Notes: generated by a model from the letters alone, not told the origin. A stretch of 64,000 bases of DNA from Flavobacteriales bacterium (GCA_023251095.1 JAHEZL010000002.1:124001-188000), one strand, 5' to 3'; positions 26,020 to 34,568 are shown, numbered from the stretch's first letter. Numbers and translations: made by a program.

Positions 26020-27354
26020 TTATGCTTTTAATAATTTTTGAATGGCAGTTTCTACCGCTGCTGAATTTATTTTTCCGTAGGCTTTTTTCATTTTGCGCTG
26101 GATATCCTTGTTGCACAAATTGCCTATGCTTCCTTCGTGGGTGTGGTTTACAGTGCGTTCAGGATTGAATTTTCCTTTCTCGATTTCTATCCCAACTTCT
26201 TTGTAAGCATCGCGGAAAGGTTTGCCTTTTAAGGTGCGACGATTTACTTCTTCAACGCTGAAGAGGTAGATGTATTTATCGTCTTTCAGTATATCTTTTT
26301 TAACACCGATGTTTGGAACCATGAGTAGTGCCATTTCCAGACAGGCCTTCATTTCCTTGAAAAGGTAAATGTATTTTTCTTTGAGTAATTGCATGTCGCG
26401 GAAATAACCTGAAGTTAAGTTTCCTGTCATTAATCCCAGTTCAAATTGTACAGCTTGCATCGCGTTGCATTTGCCGCGCAGCAATTCAAAAACATCAGGA
26501 TTTTTTTTGTGTGGCATTATGCTGGAGCCGGTGGTGAATTCTTTCGGTAAAGTAATGAAAGAAAAATTCTGACTCATATACAAACAACAATCGGCAGCGA
26601 AACGGCCTAGCGTTCCGGCCAAAGAAGCCATTGCAGCAGCAACAGTTTTTTCGGTTTTTCCTCGCGTCATTTGAGCGTAAACTACATTGTAATGCAAATC
26701 TTCAAAACCCAACAATTCTGTAGTCAATTCACGATCAATAGGAAAAGAAGAACCATAACCTGCAGCTGATCCCAAAGGATTCTGGTTGGTCATTTTATAA
26801 GCTGTTGCCAGCATTTCCATATCGTCGCTCAATGATTCGGCATAAGCGCCAAACCACAATCCGAAGGAGGAAGGCATGGCCACTTGTAAATGCGTGTAGC
26901 CGGGCAATAAAACTTTTTTATGTGTTTCGCTTTGCTGGATTAAAGCGTCGAATAATTTTTGTGTAAGCTCAGCGATTTCAATGGTTTTAGCCCGACCGTA
27001 CAATTTCAAATCCACCAAAACCTGATCGTTGCGGGAACGGGCCGAATGCACTTTTTTACCAATGTCGCCAAGAGCTTCCGTCAATAACATTTCCACTTGA
27101 GAGTGTACATCTTCAACACCCGGTTGAATAACAAATTTTCCCGCAAGGGCCGATTGGTATATCTTTTTGAGTTCTTTTTTAAGCTTAGGCAATTCTTTTT
27201 GTTCCAGTAATCCTACTTCACACAACATAGTCACATGGGCCATGGTTCCCAGTACATCAAAGGGTGCCAGCTCAAGATCCAGCACATTGTCGTTGCCAAT
27301 GGTGAAGGCCTCTATGGCTTTGTTTACATTAAATCCTTTGTCCCAAAGTTTCAT
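26020..27354 (-). CDS. argH: argininosuccinate lyase
   Basis: A 444-aa lyase cleaving argininosuccinate to arginine and fumarate, the last step of arginine synthesis. The superfamily signature GSSIMPHKKNPD is present near residue 275, and the ARSRNDQV and LPGYTHLQVAMPSSFGLW blocks with substrate-binding residues are intact. It is the first gene of the argH-argF' pair. The N-terminus (MKLWDKGFNVNKAIEAFTIG) is the form common in Bacteroidota. No ARG-box-like operator was recognised in the 46 bases upstream. Confidence 0.96.
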   Translation of the reverse strand: MKLWDKGFNVNKAIEAFTIGNDNVLDLELAPFDVLGTMAHVTMLCEVGLLEQKELPKLKKELKKIYQSALAGKFVIQPGVEDVHSQVEMLLTEALGDIGKKVHSARSRNDQVLVDLKLYGRAKTIEIAELTQKLFDALIQQSETHKKVLLPGYTHLQVAMPSSFGLWFGAYAESLSDDMEMLATAYKMTNQNPLGSAAGYGSSFPIDRELTTELLGFEDLHYNVVYAQMTRGKTEKTVAAAMASLAGTLGRFAADCCLYMSQNFSFITLPKEFTTGSSIMPHKKNPDVFELLRGKCNAMQAVQFELGLMTGNLTSGYFRDMQLLKEKYIYLFKEMKACLEMALLMVPNIGVKKDILKDDKYIYLFSVEEVNRRTLKGKPFRDAYKEVGIEIEKGKFNPERTVNHTHEGSIGNLCNKDIQRKMKKAYGKINSAAVETAIQKLLKA

Positions 27355-27400
27355 TTATGATCGCTTTCAGGCAAATATCGGAAAAAAAGTGGAGAGAAGA

Positions 27401-27781
27401 TTACATCAAAAACCTAATATCAGCTAATTCCTTCCCGATTTTTTGAACTCCTTTTAATATTCGTTGAGTTTGAGCTGGAGAAGGTTTTTTGTGACCAATG
27501 ATATATTGTGCTAATAAACTTTGATTCATTCCGATTCTTTCGGAAAGAGCTTTAGCATTAATGACTTTATAAAATTCAAAAAACTGAGGTAGGTCAAGAG
27601 TGATCTTTAAATCATTTTCAGTGACAGTTTTCTTTTCTGATTCGAAGTGTAAGTTTAATGCTTCGAGAATGTTTTCTTTCAGCTCTTCCAAAGTTTTCCC
27701 TACTGTATAAACCGAATGTTTTTCAGCATAAGCTGAATATCCTGTTTTTGTTTTTTCAACTATCATTTCAATTTTTTTCAT
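27401..27781 (-). CDS. hicB: HicB-type antitoxin with XRE helix-turn-helix
   Basis: A 126-aa antitoxin. The N-terminal half (IEMIVEKTKTGYSAYAEKHSVYTVGKTLEEL) is the degraded RNase H-like HicB fold. The C-terminal half contains an XRE-type helix-turn-helix (AKALSERIGMNQSLLAQYIIGHKKPSPAQTQRI; residues about 75-108) for autoregulation. It follows hicA by 11 nt in the usual hicA-hicB order. It should bind HicA to block its RNase activity and repress the operon. The family is well known as a type II toxin-antitoxin system; whether this copy is active is not known. Confidence 0.88.
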   Translation of the reverse strand: MKKIEMIVEKTKTGYSAYAEKHSVYTVGKTLEELKENILEALNLHFESEKKTVTENDLKITLDLPQFFEFYKVINAKALSERIGMNQSLLAQYIIGHKKPSPAQTQRILKGVQKIGKELADIRFLM

Positions 27782-27792
27782 GCTTCAAGAGT

Positions 27793-27978
27793 TTATTTTA
27801 AACCTGCATCTTTTAATATTTTATTGGCCAATCCGGTTCCAACTTCCTGACTCCCATGATTTGGAACAGTGAGTTGATTAGCCTTTTCCGAATGGAGCAT
27901 TATCATGTGACTTCCTTTTTGCCGGATAATTATCCACCCATCTTTTTTCAATATTCTTATGAGTTCACTGCTTTTCAT
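27793..27978 (-). CDS. hicA: HicA-type mRNA interferase toxin
   Basis: A 61-aa toxin with the double-stranded RNA-binding-like fold of HicA. Conserved features: the start SSELIRILKKDGW, then RQKGSHMIM with the catalytic His at residue 24, TVPNHG, and ANKILKDAGL. Full length is normal. It precedes hicB in the same direction, and no other gene intervenes, so this is a complete two-gene module of the kind often gained by transfer. Both genes sit between argH and a lamin-tail protein gene. Confidence 0.9.
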   Translation of the reverse strand: MKSSELIRILKKDGWIIIRQKGSHMIMLHSEKANQLTVPNHGSQEVGTGLANKILKDAGLK

Positions 27979-28015
27979 AAAGGTAATATATTTATTACTT
28001 TTTTCAAATTATTTT

Positions 28016-30193
28016 TTAACGTTCTAATACTATGCTCTCTTTCCAATGCTTCACTTCCCCATCCGGATGAAAATATTCGGCATAGAGAATATAAATACCG
28101 GCAGATAAAAGTTCATCTGAGTCAGAAGTGCCTGTCCATGGGAAATCGCCGGAGCTGGCGAGCAATATATTATCTGCTAAAGTTTTGAGTTTAGTTCCTG
28201 ATACATCAAAAATCAGTATGGTGGCCTTGTAGCCTGGTTTATCCAACTGATAGATAATTTCAGTAAAGTCTTTATTCCCATCTTGATTAGGTGTGAGAAT
28301 TTTAGAAGATAAATTGAATTCATTGTTGCTTTTTTTAGGATCAACAAATTGTGAATTTTGTATGCCGGGAGTAGCAAAACCAATACTTTCGGCGGCGGAA
28401 TGCCATGATTGTTTATCGGGATGGATTCTTTCCAATGACACGCCATCCGTGGAATTCAATAAACCATCCTGCATTTTTTCAGTGTAATGGAATTCATCAA
28501 TTACACTTCCGTTGGGAAGGATCAAAGCGATATTTCCTTCATCATTATTGAGGCCAGGAAGGGAAGTAACTTTAAATATTTTTTCAGATTGAGATGGATA
28601 TTGCTGAATGACGTTTTCGGGATTTATGGTGAAAGCAGCATATTCCCCGGGGAATAACAACATCGGATGAGAAGAAATAATGGTTGCCGGAGTTAAAAAT
28701 CCCTTCGTGTCTCTTGATGAAAAACGCAAAGACGAAAGGTCAATAAATTTATTCGATCGGTTGTAGATCTCCACAAAATCAGCACCATCGCCAATTGGAT
28801 TGTATAAAACTTCATTGATGACAAGATCGTTTTGAGTAGTAGAATCAGGGATTGCAAAAGGAAATTCGCCAACGATTGCATTTCCGGAGCAATCGCTTGC
28901 GCCAATGTTTATGGTGTAAATGATGCCTGAAATAAGATTTTCCTTCAAATTTATTTTCAATTCCTGTTGAGGTGAAACGCTGTAAAACACAGAATCTACG
29001 GGAATATTAATTTCTTTATTGTAATACACCGGTTCCGAAAAATGAAGCGAAATAGTATTGGAATCTATAATAGTGACGCATTCAATTTTTGGAGAAATAG
29101 CATCCGTGATACTTTGATAAAGCGAGTTGATTTTCCCTGGAGTTCCGCCAATTGCAGCGTTGGAAGCTGCCCAGTTTTCTCCAGCCAGACAAGGTTTGCC
29201 TACATCTTTTATTTCCAGCGACCAGCCGCCTTCTGCTTTAAAAGAATCGCCATACCAGTCGGAAGAATAAGATACCGAATGAATCATATCTCCTTTGGAA
29301 GAGCTTAAAATAATTTCGCAGCCTTCGTTTAAAAGTGCTGGAATATCGTACAATACCAAAGATTCATGCGAAGCAATAATTGTTTTAGGAAAAGTAATTT
29401 TGCTTCCATTGACGATTAAAGTCCAGCCTTTTAAATTGATTGCAAAAGCAGAATTATTATACAACTCCACATATTCTTTTTCGGCTAAACCTATGGATGG
29501 TTCAGGGTCAGCCATGATTTCGGAAATCACGATATCTCCAAACTTCGGAACGATAGTATCTTTTACAAATTTATCCACGATGATATCATCAAAGAAAAAC
29601 TTTTTAGCGTTGGAAGCACTGTATTTACAATAGATTCCGAAGTAAGCCGAACCGGAAAAATATTGCGGGAGCGTATCCAAAACAGTGAAATTTTCTCCTC
29701 CTTTTGCATCTAGATAAACTACCCATGAATTATTAATTGGATCAATTTTAATTCTTCCTTTATTGTTGGAAGTCCCTGCCAATCCATCACTTCCTGAGAT
29801 TAGCAAACTATCTGCTTTGCCTTTTCTTTGCAGATAAAAATCATAGGAATCTTTGGTTCCGCTTTCGCCAACTGTGAAATAGAATCCTTTGGTGATGCTG
29901 TCCAATTGTTGATGATCGGCATACAAATACACTTTTAGTTTATTCGTTGTTGACGGTGAAAAAGCCATGTTTATCCAGAGATCCCAATAGGTAGAAGAAG
30001 TTAAAACATAAGGACTCGTGATCCATGAACTCCCAGCTGCCGAAGCAATGCTTTGTAACTGCTTTGTGCTGTTGACGGTGAATTTGGCAGTGTCTCCCCT
30101 CCAATGAATTAAGTTTGTTGAAGAAAAATCTTCATTGATTTGAGCGTTACAAAATGCGTAGCACAGTAACGCCAGTGCAGTTAAATGTTTCAT
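28016..30193 (-). CDS. secreted protein with two lamin-tail domains and FlgD-like C-terminus
   Basis: A 725-aa exported protein. The signal peptide (about residues 1-17, ending FCNAQ) is followed by a beta-rich domain (20-210) with the look of a carbohydrate- or LamG-like jelly roll. Two lamin-tail domains begin near 221 (IVISEIMADPEPSIGLAEKEY) and 459 (LVINEVLYNPIGDGADFVEI), separated by a Big-like segment (SPKIECVTIIDSNTISLHFSEP). A FlgD-Ig-like tail starts near 629 (SSKILTPNQDGNKDFTEI) and ends at SIVLER. Lamin-tail proteins in Bacteroidota are typically surface or extracellular, sometimes attached to nucleases, but no nuclease motif is visible here. I see no clear T9SS type A domain, although the FlgD-like tail could play that part. 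Confidence 0.8.
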   Translation of the reverse strand: MKHLTALALLCYAFCNAQINEDFSSTNLIHWRGDTAKFTVNSTKQLQSIASAAGSSWITSPYVLTSSTYWDLWINMAFSPSTTNKLKVYLYADHQQLDSITKGFYFTVGESGTKDSYDFYLQRKGKADSLLISGSDGLAGTSNNKGRIKIDPINNSWVVYLDAKGGENFTVLDTLPQYFSGSAYFGIYCKYSASNAKKFFFDDIIVDKFVKDTIVPKFGDIVISEIMADPEPSIGLAEKEYVELYNNSAFAINLKGWTLIVNGSKITFPKTIIASHESLVLYDIPALLNEGCEIILSSSKGDMIHSVSYSSDWYGDSFKAEGGWSLEIKDVGKPCLAGENWAASNAAIGGTPGKINSLYQSITDAISPKIECVTIIDSNTISLHFSEPVYYNKEINIPVDSVFYSVSPQQELKINLKENLISGIIYTINIGASDCSGNAIVGEFPFAIPDSTTQNDLVINEVLYNPIGDGADFVEIYNRSNKFIDLSSLRFSSRDTKGFLTPATIISSHPMLLFPGEYAAFTINPENVIQQYPSQSEKIFKVTSLPGLNNDEGNIALILPNGSVIDEFHYTEKMQDGLLNSTDGVSLERIHPDKQSWHSAAESIGFATPGIQNSQFVDPKKSNNEFNLSSKILTPNQDGNKDFTEIIYQLDKPGYKATILIFDVSGTKLKTLADNILLASSGDFPWTGTSDSDELLSAGIYILYAEYFHPDGEVKHWKESIVLER

Positions 30194-30213
30194 TGTAAAT
30201 ATGTTTAGTTGGC

Positions 30214-30237
30214 TTTAACCATTTAGGAATGGTTAAA
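30214..30237. promoter_or_regulatory. inverted repeat in divergent promoter region
   Basis: TTTAACCATT (30214-30223) and AATGGTTAAA (30228-30237) form a perfect 10-bp dyad with a 4-base centre. It lies between the divergent starts of the lamin-tail gene (30193) and asd (30305), 20 bases upstream of the former. Size and position fit an operator for a dimeric regulator; a hairpin in the lamin-tail leader is the alternative. Confidence 0.45.
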
Positions 30238-30241
30238 ATTC

Positions 30242-30273
30242 TTGTCAGAATTGAAGTAAAAGTAGTAAATTCG
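30242..30273 (+). promoter_or_regulatory. possible asd promoter
   Basis: TTG (30242-30244) and TAAATTCG (30266-30273) are separated by 21 bases and match the Bacteroidota -33/-7 pattern with one mismatch in each box. The asd ATG follows 31 bases later. Confidence 0.35.
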
Positions 30274-30304
30274 TCGTCCAATTTTAACTTTAAAAAAGAA
30301 AAGT

Positions 30305-31312
30305 ATGAAAGTAGCAGTAGTTGGAGCGACTGGATTAGTAGGCTCCCAAATGATCAAAGTTCTTGAAGAAAGAAACTTCCCGGTAACAGAATTTATTCCT
30401 GTTGCAAGTGCTAAATCTGTAGGAAAGGAATTAGCGTTTAAGGGCAAGAACTATAAGATCGTTAGCATGGACGATGCTATTGCTATGAAACCTGAAGTGG
30501 CTATTTTTTCTGCAGGAGGAAGTACTTCTACTGAATATGCTCCGAAATTTGCAGCAGCAGGAATTACTGTAATTGATAATTCTTCGGCATGGAGAATGGA
30601 TCCGACAAAAGTTTTGTGTGTTCCTGAAATCAATGCTCATGAATTGAACGAGACTACTAAAATTATTGCCAATCCAAATTGTTCTACTATTCAAATGGTA
30701 GTTGCTTTGGCTGATTTGCATAAAAAATACAAAATCAAAAGAATCGTAGTTTCTACTTACCAATCGGTAACCGGTACCGGTGTTAAAGCGGTTACTCAAA
30801 TGATGAATGAGCGTAAAGGGATCGAAGGTGAAATGGCTTATGCGCACCGCATCGACTTAAACGTTCTTCCTCATATTGATGTATTTACGGATAACGGGTA
30901 CACCAAAGAAGAAATGAAAATGGTGAAAGAGACCGTAAAAATATTTGGTGATGAGAACGTCAAAGTTACTGCAACGGCAGTTCGTATTCCGGTAATTGGC
31001 GGACATAGCGAAAGCGTTAACGTTGAGTTTGAAAACGAATATGATTTGAATGAGGCTATTGAAATTTTGAAAAAAACAAAAGGAGTAATCGTTAAAAACG
31101 ACAATTCTAAATTCGATTACCCAATGCCGAAAGATGCGCACAACAGAGATGAGGTGTTTGTTGGTAGAATTCGCCGCGACGAAACTCAGCCTAAAACTTT
31201 AAACCTGTGGGTGGTTGCTGACAACCTTAGAAAAGGTGCTGCTACCAATGCGGTTCAAATTGCTGAATACCTTGTAGAAAAAGGCATTTTGAAAGAAGGT
31301 GTTTTGGCGTAG
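30305..31312 (+). CDS. asd: aspartate-semialdehyde dehydrogenase
   Basis: A 335-aa NADPH-dependent enzyme reducing aspartyl phosphate to aspartate semialdehyde, the branch point to lysine/diaminopimelate, threonine and methionine. The Rossmann start VAVVGATGLVGSQMIKVL, the catalytic Cys126 in ANPNCSTIQ and the GGHSESVNVEF segment with the catalytic His are present. Length is that of the usual bacterial form. It stands alone on the plus strand with a terminator-like hairpin at 31333-31367. Diaminopimelate from this pathway is needed for peptidoglycan. Confidence 0.97.
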   Translation: MKVAVVGATGLVGSQMIKVLEERNFPVTEFIPVASAKSVGKELAFKGKNYKIVSMDDAIAMKPEVAIFSAGGSTSTEYAPKFAAAGITVIDNSSAWRMDPTKVLCVPEINAHELNETTKIIANPNCSTIQMVVALADLHKKYKIKRIVVSTYQSVTGTGVKAVTQMMNERKGIEGEMAYAHRIDLNVLPHIDVFTDNGYTKEEMKMVKETVKIFGDENVKVTATAVRIPVIGGHSESVNVEFENEYDLNEAIEILKKTKGVIVKNDNSKFDYPMPKDAHNRDEVFVGRIRRDETQPKTLNLWVVADNLRKGAATNAVQIAEYLVEKGILKEGVLA

Positions 31313-31332
31313 CTGAAATAAAATTAATAATG

Positions 31333-31370
31333 AAAAATCCCTCTTGATGAAAATCGGGGGGATTTTTTTT
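31333..31370 (+). terminator. terminator-like hairpin downstream of asd
   Basis: AAAAATCCC (31333-31341) pairs with GGGATTTTT (31359-31367) across a 17-nt loop, followed by further T residues to 31370. It lies 20 bases after the asd stop. The U-tract and position support intrinsic termination. Confidence 0.6.
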
Positions 31371-31372
31371 GT

Positions 31373-31529
31373 CTTCTTTTAAAAGAAGCAAATCGATACT
31401 TTTTGTCTTGAAACAAAAAGTATCCAAAAAATTCAAGAGCCAAGATATGCTCCTCCCCGCGTCAAAAAATCCCTACGCCCTTTCGGGCTATGATTTTTCT
31501 CCCGCCACCGCCGGCCCGCATCTTGGCTC
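31373..31529. repeat. nested palindromic intergenic element
   Basis: This GC-richer stretch in the 376-base gap between asd and the next gene carries several stems. There is a 16-bp palindrome at 31373-31388, and an 11-bp hairpin at 31396-31406/31413-31423 (ATACTTTTTGT, loop CTTGAA). An outer 10-bp pair joins 31437-31446 to 31520-31529 (GAGCCAAGAT / ATCTTGGCTC) and encloses GCCC-TTTC-GGGC flanked by AAAATC / GATTTT. Open frames across it look non-coding. The layout resembles a non-autonomous dispersed element or a structured RNA. Confidence 0.55.
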
Positions 31530-31597
31530 GGACCCTCGCACGAAGTTACCTGCCCATTTTCTGATGATTTTTATGTGAAAATGCATGAATGAGCTCT

Positions 31598-31619
31598 TCT
31601 CCCTTTGAAAAAAGGGAGA
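31598..31619. repeat. small hairpin with GAAA loop
   Basis: TCTCCCTTT (31598-31606), GAAA, AAAGGGAGA (31611-31619) form a perfect 9-bp stem with a tetraloop, followed by the G-rich gtggggaggag. It may be a second terminator for asd or part of the neighbouring intergenic element. The remaining bases to 31688 hold nothing else that I can name. Confidence 0.5.
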
Positions 31620-31688
31620 GTGGGGAGGAGTGTTGTGTGATGGCAAGAGGGATTTATAATTTCCTTAAATTCGCCTCAAACAAAATTC

Positions 31689-32378
31689 ATGTATAAAATT
31701 CTCCATCTCTTATTTTTACCACTTTTCATCGCCAGTTGCGATGGATCTGCAAGTACTGGAGATGCCGCAAAATTTGATTCTTTAGCTGTGGATTCCAATA
31801 TTTTGGTGATAGGAAATATGAAGTTTGAAATATCTCCTTCATCAAAAGAGGAGTTTGAGAAATATCCGTCAGCTGAATGTTTGGATACAAACGAAGCGAG
31901 AAGAATATCGAAAGATTCATTAAGAGTTAAGCGAATTGGCGATTCACTTGTGTTTTTTTCAGAGCAGAAAAAAGTTGTTTTGAAAAATGACATAGATACA
32001 AATGATGAAACGAGTGGAGTGGTTTATCATTATTTGGAATCTGACACAAAACATGGCTATTGGGTTGCCGAAGCGTGGTATTATGAGTCGGCAGATGTCA
32101 TTTTAATAAATCATAAAAATGGTGATACCGTCAACGTATTTCCTTTGTATGCTTTTTCGCCCGATGGGAGATATATTTTTGCGGGAGATAACGAAATGAT
32201 GGGTGGTTATGCGCAGGTTTTAGAGTTGAAAAGTGGACACTATCAACAAATCGCTGAGATAGAACTAACTTGGTTACCAGATGAAGTAAAGTGGGTTAGC
32301 GATAAAACAATACTAATAAGGACGTATTCATATAGAGGCGAAGACGACGTTAAATTTCTCAAGTTAACCCTGAAATAG
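31689..32378 (+). CDS. hypothetical lipoprotein
   Basis: A 229-aa protein of unknown function. The first 17 residues form a lipoprotein signal with lipobox F-I-A-S-C, followed by D-G-S at the mature N-terminus. The mature part has beta-strand-like segments late in the sequence (FPLYAFSPDGRYIFAGDN and VKWVSDKTILIRTYSYRG) reminiscent of WD40/propeller-like blades, but no full repeat. Its stop codon directly abuts the stop of pth on the other strand, leaving no intergenic room. I do not recognise a family. Confidence 0.75.
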   Translation: MYKILHLLFLPLFIASCDGSASTGDAAKFDSLAVDSNILVIGNMKFEISPSSKEEFEKYPSAECLDTNEARRISKDSLRVKRIGDSLVFFSEQKKVVLKNDIDTNDETSGVVYHYLESDTKHGYWVAEAWYYESADVILINHKNGDTVNVFPLYAFSPDGRYIFAGDNEMMGGYAQVLELKSGHYQQIAEIELTWLPDEVKWVSDKTILIRTYSYRGEDDVKFLKLTLK

Positions 32379-32942
32379 TCACTTCGCATTAAACTCACTC
32401 ATCACCTTCCCAATATCAATCAACCCGAAAGCCAATACGGCTTTTGAAGCAATTTCAATCCTTTCCGCTAATTTTTCTTTTTCTTCTTTGCTCCATTCGC
32501 CAAGGACGTAATCCACTTGTTGTCCTTTGCCAAATTCAGCTGCGATGCCAAAGCGCAGACGAGGATAGGCGTTGGTGTTTAATACTTCGTTGATGTTTTT
32601 AAATCCGTTATGTCCGCCATCGCTTCCGCTGGTGCGGATGCGTAGTTTTCCGAAAGGAAGCGCAAGATCATCGGTAAGGATTAAAGTTCTTTCGAGAGGA
32701 ATATTTTCTTTCTGCATCCAATAACGAACCGCGTTGCCGCTGAGGTTCATGTAAGTACTGGGTTTTACTAGGATGTAAGTTCTGCCTTTGTGTTTGAGGG
32801 TGGTGATATCGCCGTAGCGATTAGTTGTAAAAAAAATATTGGATGCCTTAGCTAAAGCATCCAATATCTTAAATCCTATATTATGACGAGTCTCTTCGTA
32901 TTCTTTACCAATATTTCCGAGACCGACTATTAGAAATTTCAT
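32379..32942 (-). CDS. pth: peptidyl-tRNA hydrolase
   Basis: A 187-aa esterase releasing tRNA from dropped-off peptidyl-tRNA. Family residues are visible: FLIVGLGNIGKEYEETRHNIGF with catalytic His in RHN near residue 20, KPSTYMNLSGNAV with the substrate-binding Asn, DDLALPFGKLRIR with the catalytic-network Asp, and GSDGGHNGFKNI. It is the last gene of a prs-rplY-pth operon, an order widely conserved in bacteria, and is separated from rplY by 21 bases. Its 3' end meets the convergent lipoprotein gene stop to stop. Confidence 0.97.
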   Translation of the reverse strand: MKFLIVGLGNIGKEYEETRHNIGFKILDALAKASNIFFTTNRYGDITTLKHKGRTYILVKPSTYMNLSGNAVRYWMQKENIPLERTLILTDDLALPFGKLRIRTSGSDGGHNGFKNINEVLNTNAYPRLRFGIAAEFGKGQQVDYVLGEWSKEEKEKLAERIEIASKAVLAFGLIDIGKVMSEFNAK

Positions 32943-32963
32943 ACTCGCATTAACGAGTTAGAA

Positions 32964-33620
32964 CTATTTCTTAGCCGGAGCTTTTGCTGCTGCCGCTGCT
33001 GGAGCTTTTGCTGCTGCTGCCGGAGCTGCTGCTTTAGCCGCTGCCGGAGCTGCCGCTGTTGCTTCTGCTGTTGCCGCTCTTGTCACACGAACTGTTACTA
33101 CTACTGAGTTAGCAGAAGAAACATATTCGAAACCTTTAGCTTCTAAGCTTCCAACTTTCACTGATTGTCCGATACCGATATTGGTAATGTCCACCGTTAC
33201 AAAGTCAGGAAGGCTTTTAGGCAAAGCTTTCACTTTTAATTTTGGCAATTTCACTTGTAATTTACCACCGGCCAAAACACCTGCAGATGTTCCGGTTAAT
33301 TTCACCGGCACTTCAATTACAACTGCTTTGTCTTCGAAAACCTGCATAAAATCTGCATGCAACAATTCGTCAGTTAACGCATGGTATTGTGTTTCCTGAA
33401 GCACAGCTTGGCATTTTTTACCATCTACATCCAAATTCACTAAATAGGAATCCGGAGTAAAAACTAATAATTTGAAAGAAGTCAATGGTGTTGTAAAATG
33501 CACCGGTTGCTCGCCACCGTAAAGAACGCAAGGAACTAGTCCTGAGTTACGAACGGCTTTAATCGTTGCTTTTGTTTCTCCTGTTGCTCTTTTTGTTCCT
33601 TGAATCTCTACTGATTTCAT
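32964..33620 (-). CDS. rplY: 50S ribosomal protein L25, long CTC form with Ala/Lys tail
   Basis: A 218-aa protein binding 5S rRNA. The N-terminal L25 domain (RATGETKATIKAVRNSGLVPCVLYGG) and the C-terminal TL5/CTC domain (PVKLTGTSAGVLAGGKLQVKLPKLKVKALP; given as landmarks) are complete. The last about 35 residues are an Ala/Pro/Lys tail encoded by repetitive gctgctgccgga-type codons (32968-33070), a low-complexity tract that may vary between strains. Bacteroidota L25 proteins often carry such tails. It lies between prs and pth, 15 bases from prs. Confidence 0.95.
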   Translation of the reverse strand: MKSVEIQGTKRATGETKATIKAVRNSGLVPCVLYGGEQPVHFTTPLTSFKLLVFTPDSYLVNLDVDGKKCQAVLQETQYHALTDELLHADFMQVFEDKAVVIEVPVKLTGTSAGVLAGGKLQVKLPKLKVKALPKSLPDFVTVDITNIGIGQSVKVGSLEAKGFEYVSSANSVVVTVRVTRAATAEATAAAPAAAKAAAPAAAAKAPAAAAAKAPAKK

Positions 33621-33635
33621 GACTCTAAATTTAAA

Positions 33636-34568
33636 TCAAACAATAAAATTGGCACTTATAGATTGGTTGTTGTTCACGCTTTTGATCACTTTCGCGAACA
33701 AATCGGCAACCGATAAAACTTTTATTTTAGCACATTCTTTTTGCAAAGGAATGGTGCTGGTAACTACTAATTCAGTCAATACTGATTTTTCAATTCTTTC
33801 GTAGGCTTTTCCTGATAATACAGCGTGAGTACATAAAGCGCGAACGCTTTTCGCTCCGTGTTCCATCATCATTTCAGCGGCTTTTGTTAAAGTACCTGCC
33901 GTATCGCACATATCATCAATCAACACCACATCTTTTCCTTTTACATCACCGATAACGGTCATGCTGGAAACCTGGTTTGCTTTCTCTCTTTGTTTGTAGC
34001 AGATGGCCAAATCAACATCTAAATGTTTAGCATAAGCATTGGCTCTTTTTGTTCCGCCTGTATCGGGAGCAGCAATCACCATATTGGTTAAATCCAATGT
34101 TTTCAGATAAGGCATGAAGATGGAAGATCCATACAAATGATCCACCGGAACTTCAAAAAATCCCTGAATCTGATCGGCATGTAAATCCATGGTCATTATT
34201 CTGGTTACCCCGGCTGCAGTCAATAAATTGGCCACTAACTTAGAAGTAATAGAAACTCTTGGTTTGTCTTTTCTGTCCTGACGGGCATAGCCGAAATAAG
34301 GCATTACCGCTACTATTTCATGGGCCGATGCTCTTTTAGCAGCATCTACCATTTGCAAAACTTCAAATAAATTATCGGTAGGAGGAACGGTAGATTGGAT
34401 GATGAATACATCCTGACCGCGAATACTTTCTTCAAAAGAAGTTTGAAATTCACCGTCGCTGAATTCAAAAAAACCAACATTTCCTAGAGGAACGCCAACT
34501 TTAGCAGCAATCTCCTTAGAGAGCTCCATGGTATTTCTTCCTGAAAATATTTTAAAATCTCTGTTCAT
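33636..34568 (-). CDS. prs: ribose-phosphate pyrophosphokinase
   Basis: A 310-aa enzyme making PRPP from ribose 5-phosphate and ATP for nucleotide, histidine and tryptophan synthesis. Signatures: FSDGEFQTSFEESIRGQDVF with the flexible loop, PYFGYARQDRKDKPR, MDLHADQIQGFF (metal-binding His), and the PRPP-binding loop VVLIDDMCDTAGTL. It opens the prs-rplY-pth operon. A -7-like TATCTTTG lies on the minus strand at 34621-34628, divergent from the tRNA-Leu promoter. The start MNRDFKIFSGRN is standard. Confidence 0.97.
   Translation of the reverse strand: MNRDFKIFSGRNTMELSKEIAAKVGVPLGNVGFFEFSDGEFQTSFEESIRGQDVFIIQSTVPPTDNLFEVLQMVDAAKRASAHEIVAVMPYFGYARQDRKDKPRVSITSKLVANLLTAAGVTRIMTMDLHADQIQGFFEVPVDHLYGSSIFMPYLKTLDLTNMVIAAPDTGGTKRANAYAKHLDVDLAICYKQREKANQVSSMTVIGDVKGKDVVLIDDMCDTAGTLTKAAEMMMEHGAKSVRALCTHAVLSGKAYERIEKSVLTELVVTSTIPLQKECAKIKVLSVADLFAKVIKSVNNNQSISANFIV

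Noticed and set aside
31369-31578. A 69-aa frame across the asd downstream gap
   Set aside because: The sequence is dominated by palindromes, the residue pattern is unlike a protein, and it is better explained as a non-coding repeat element.
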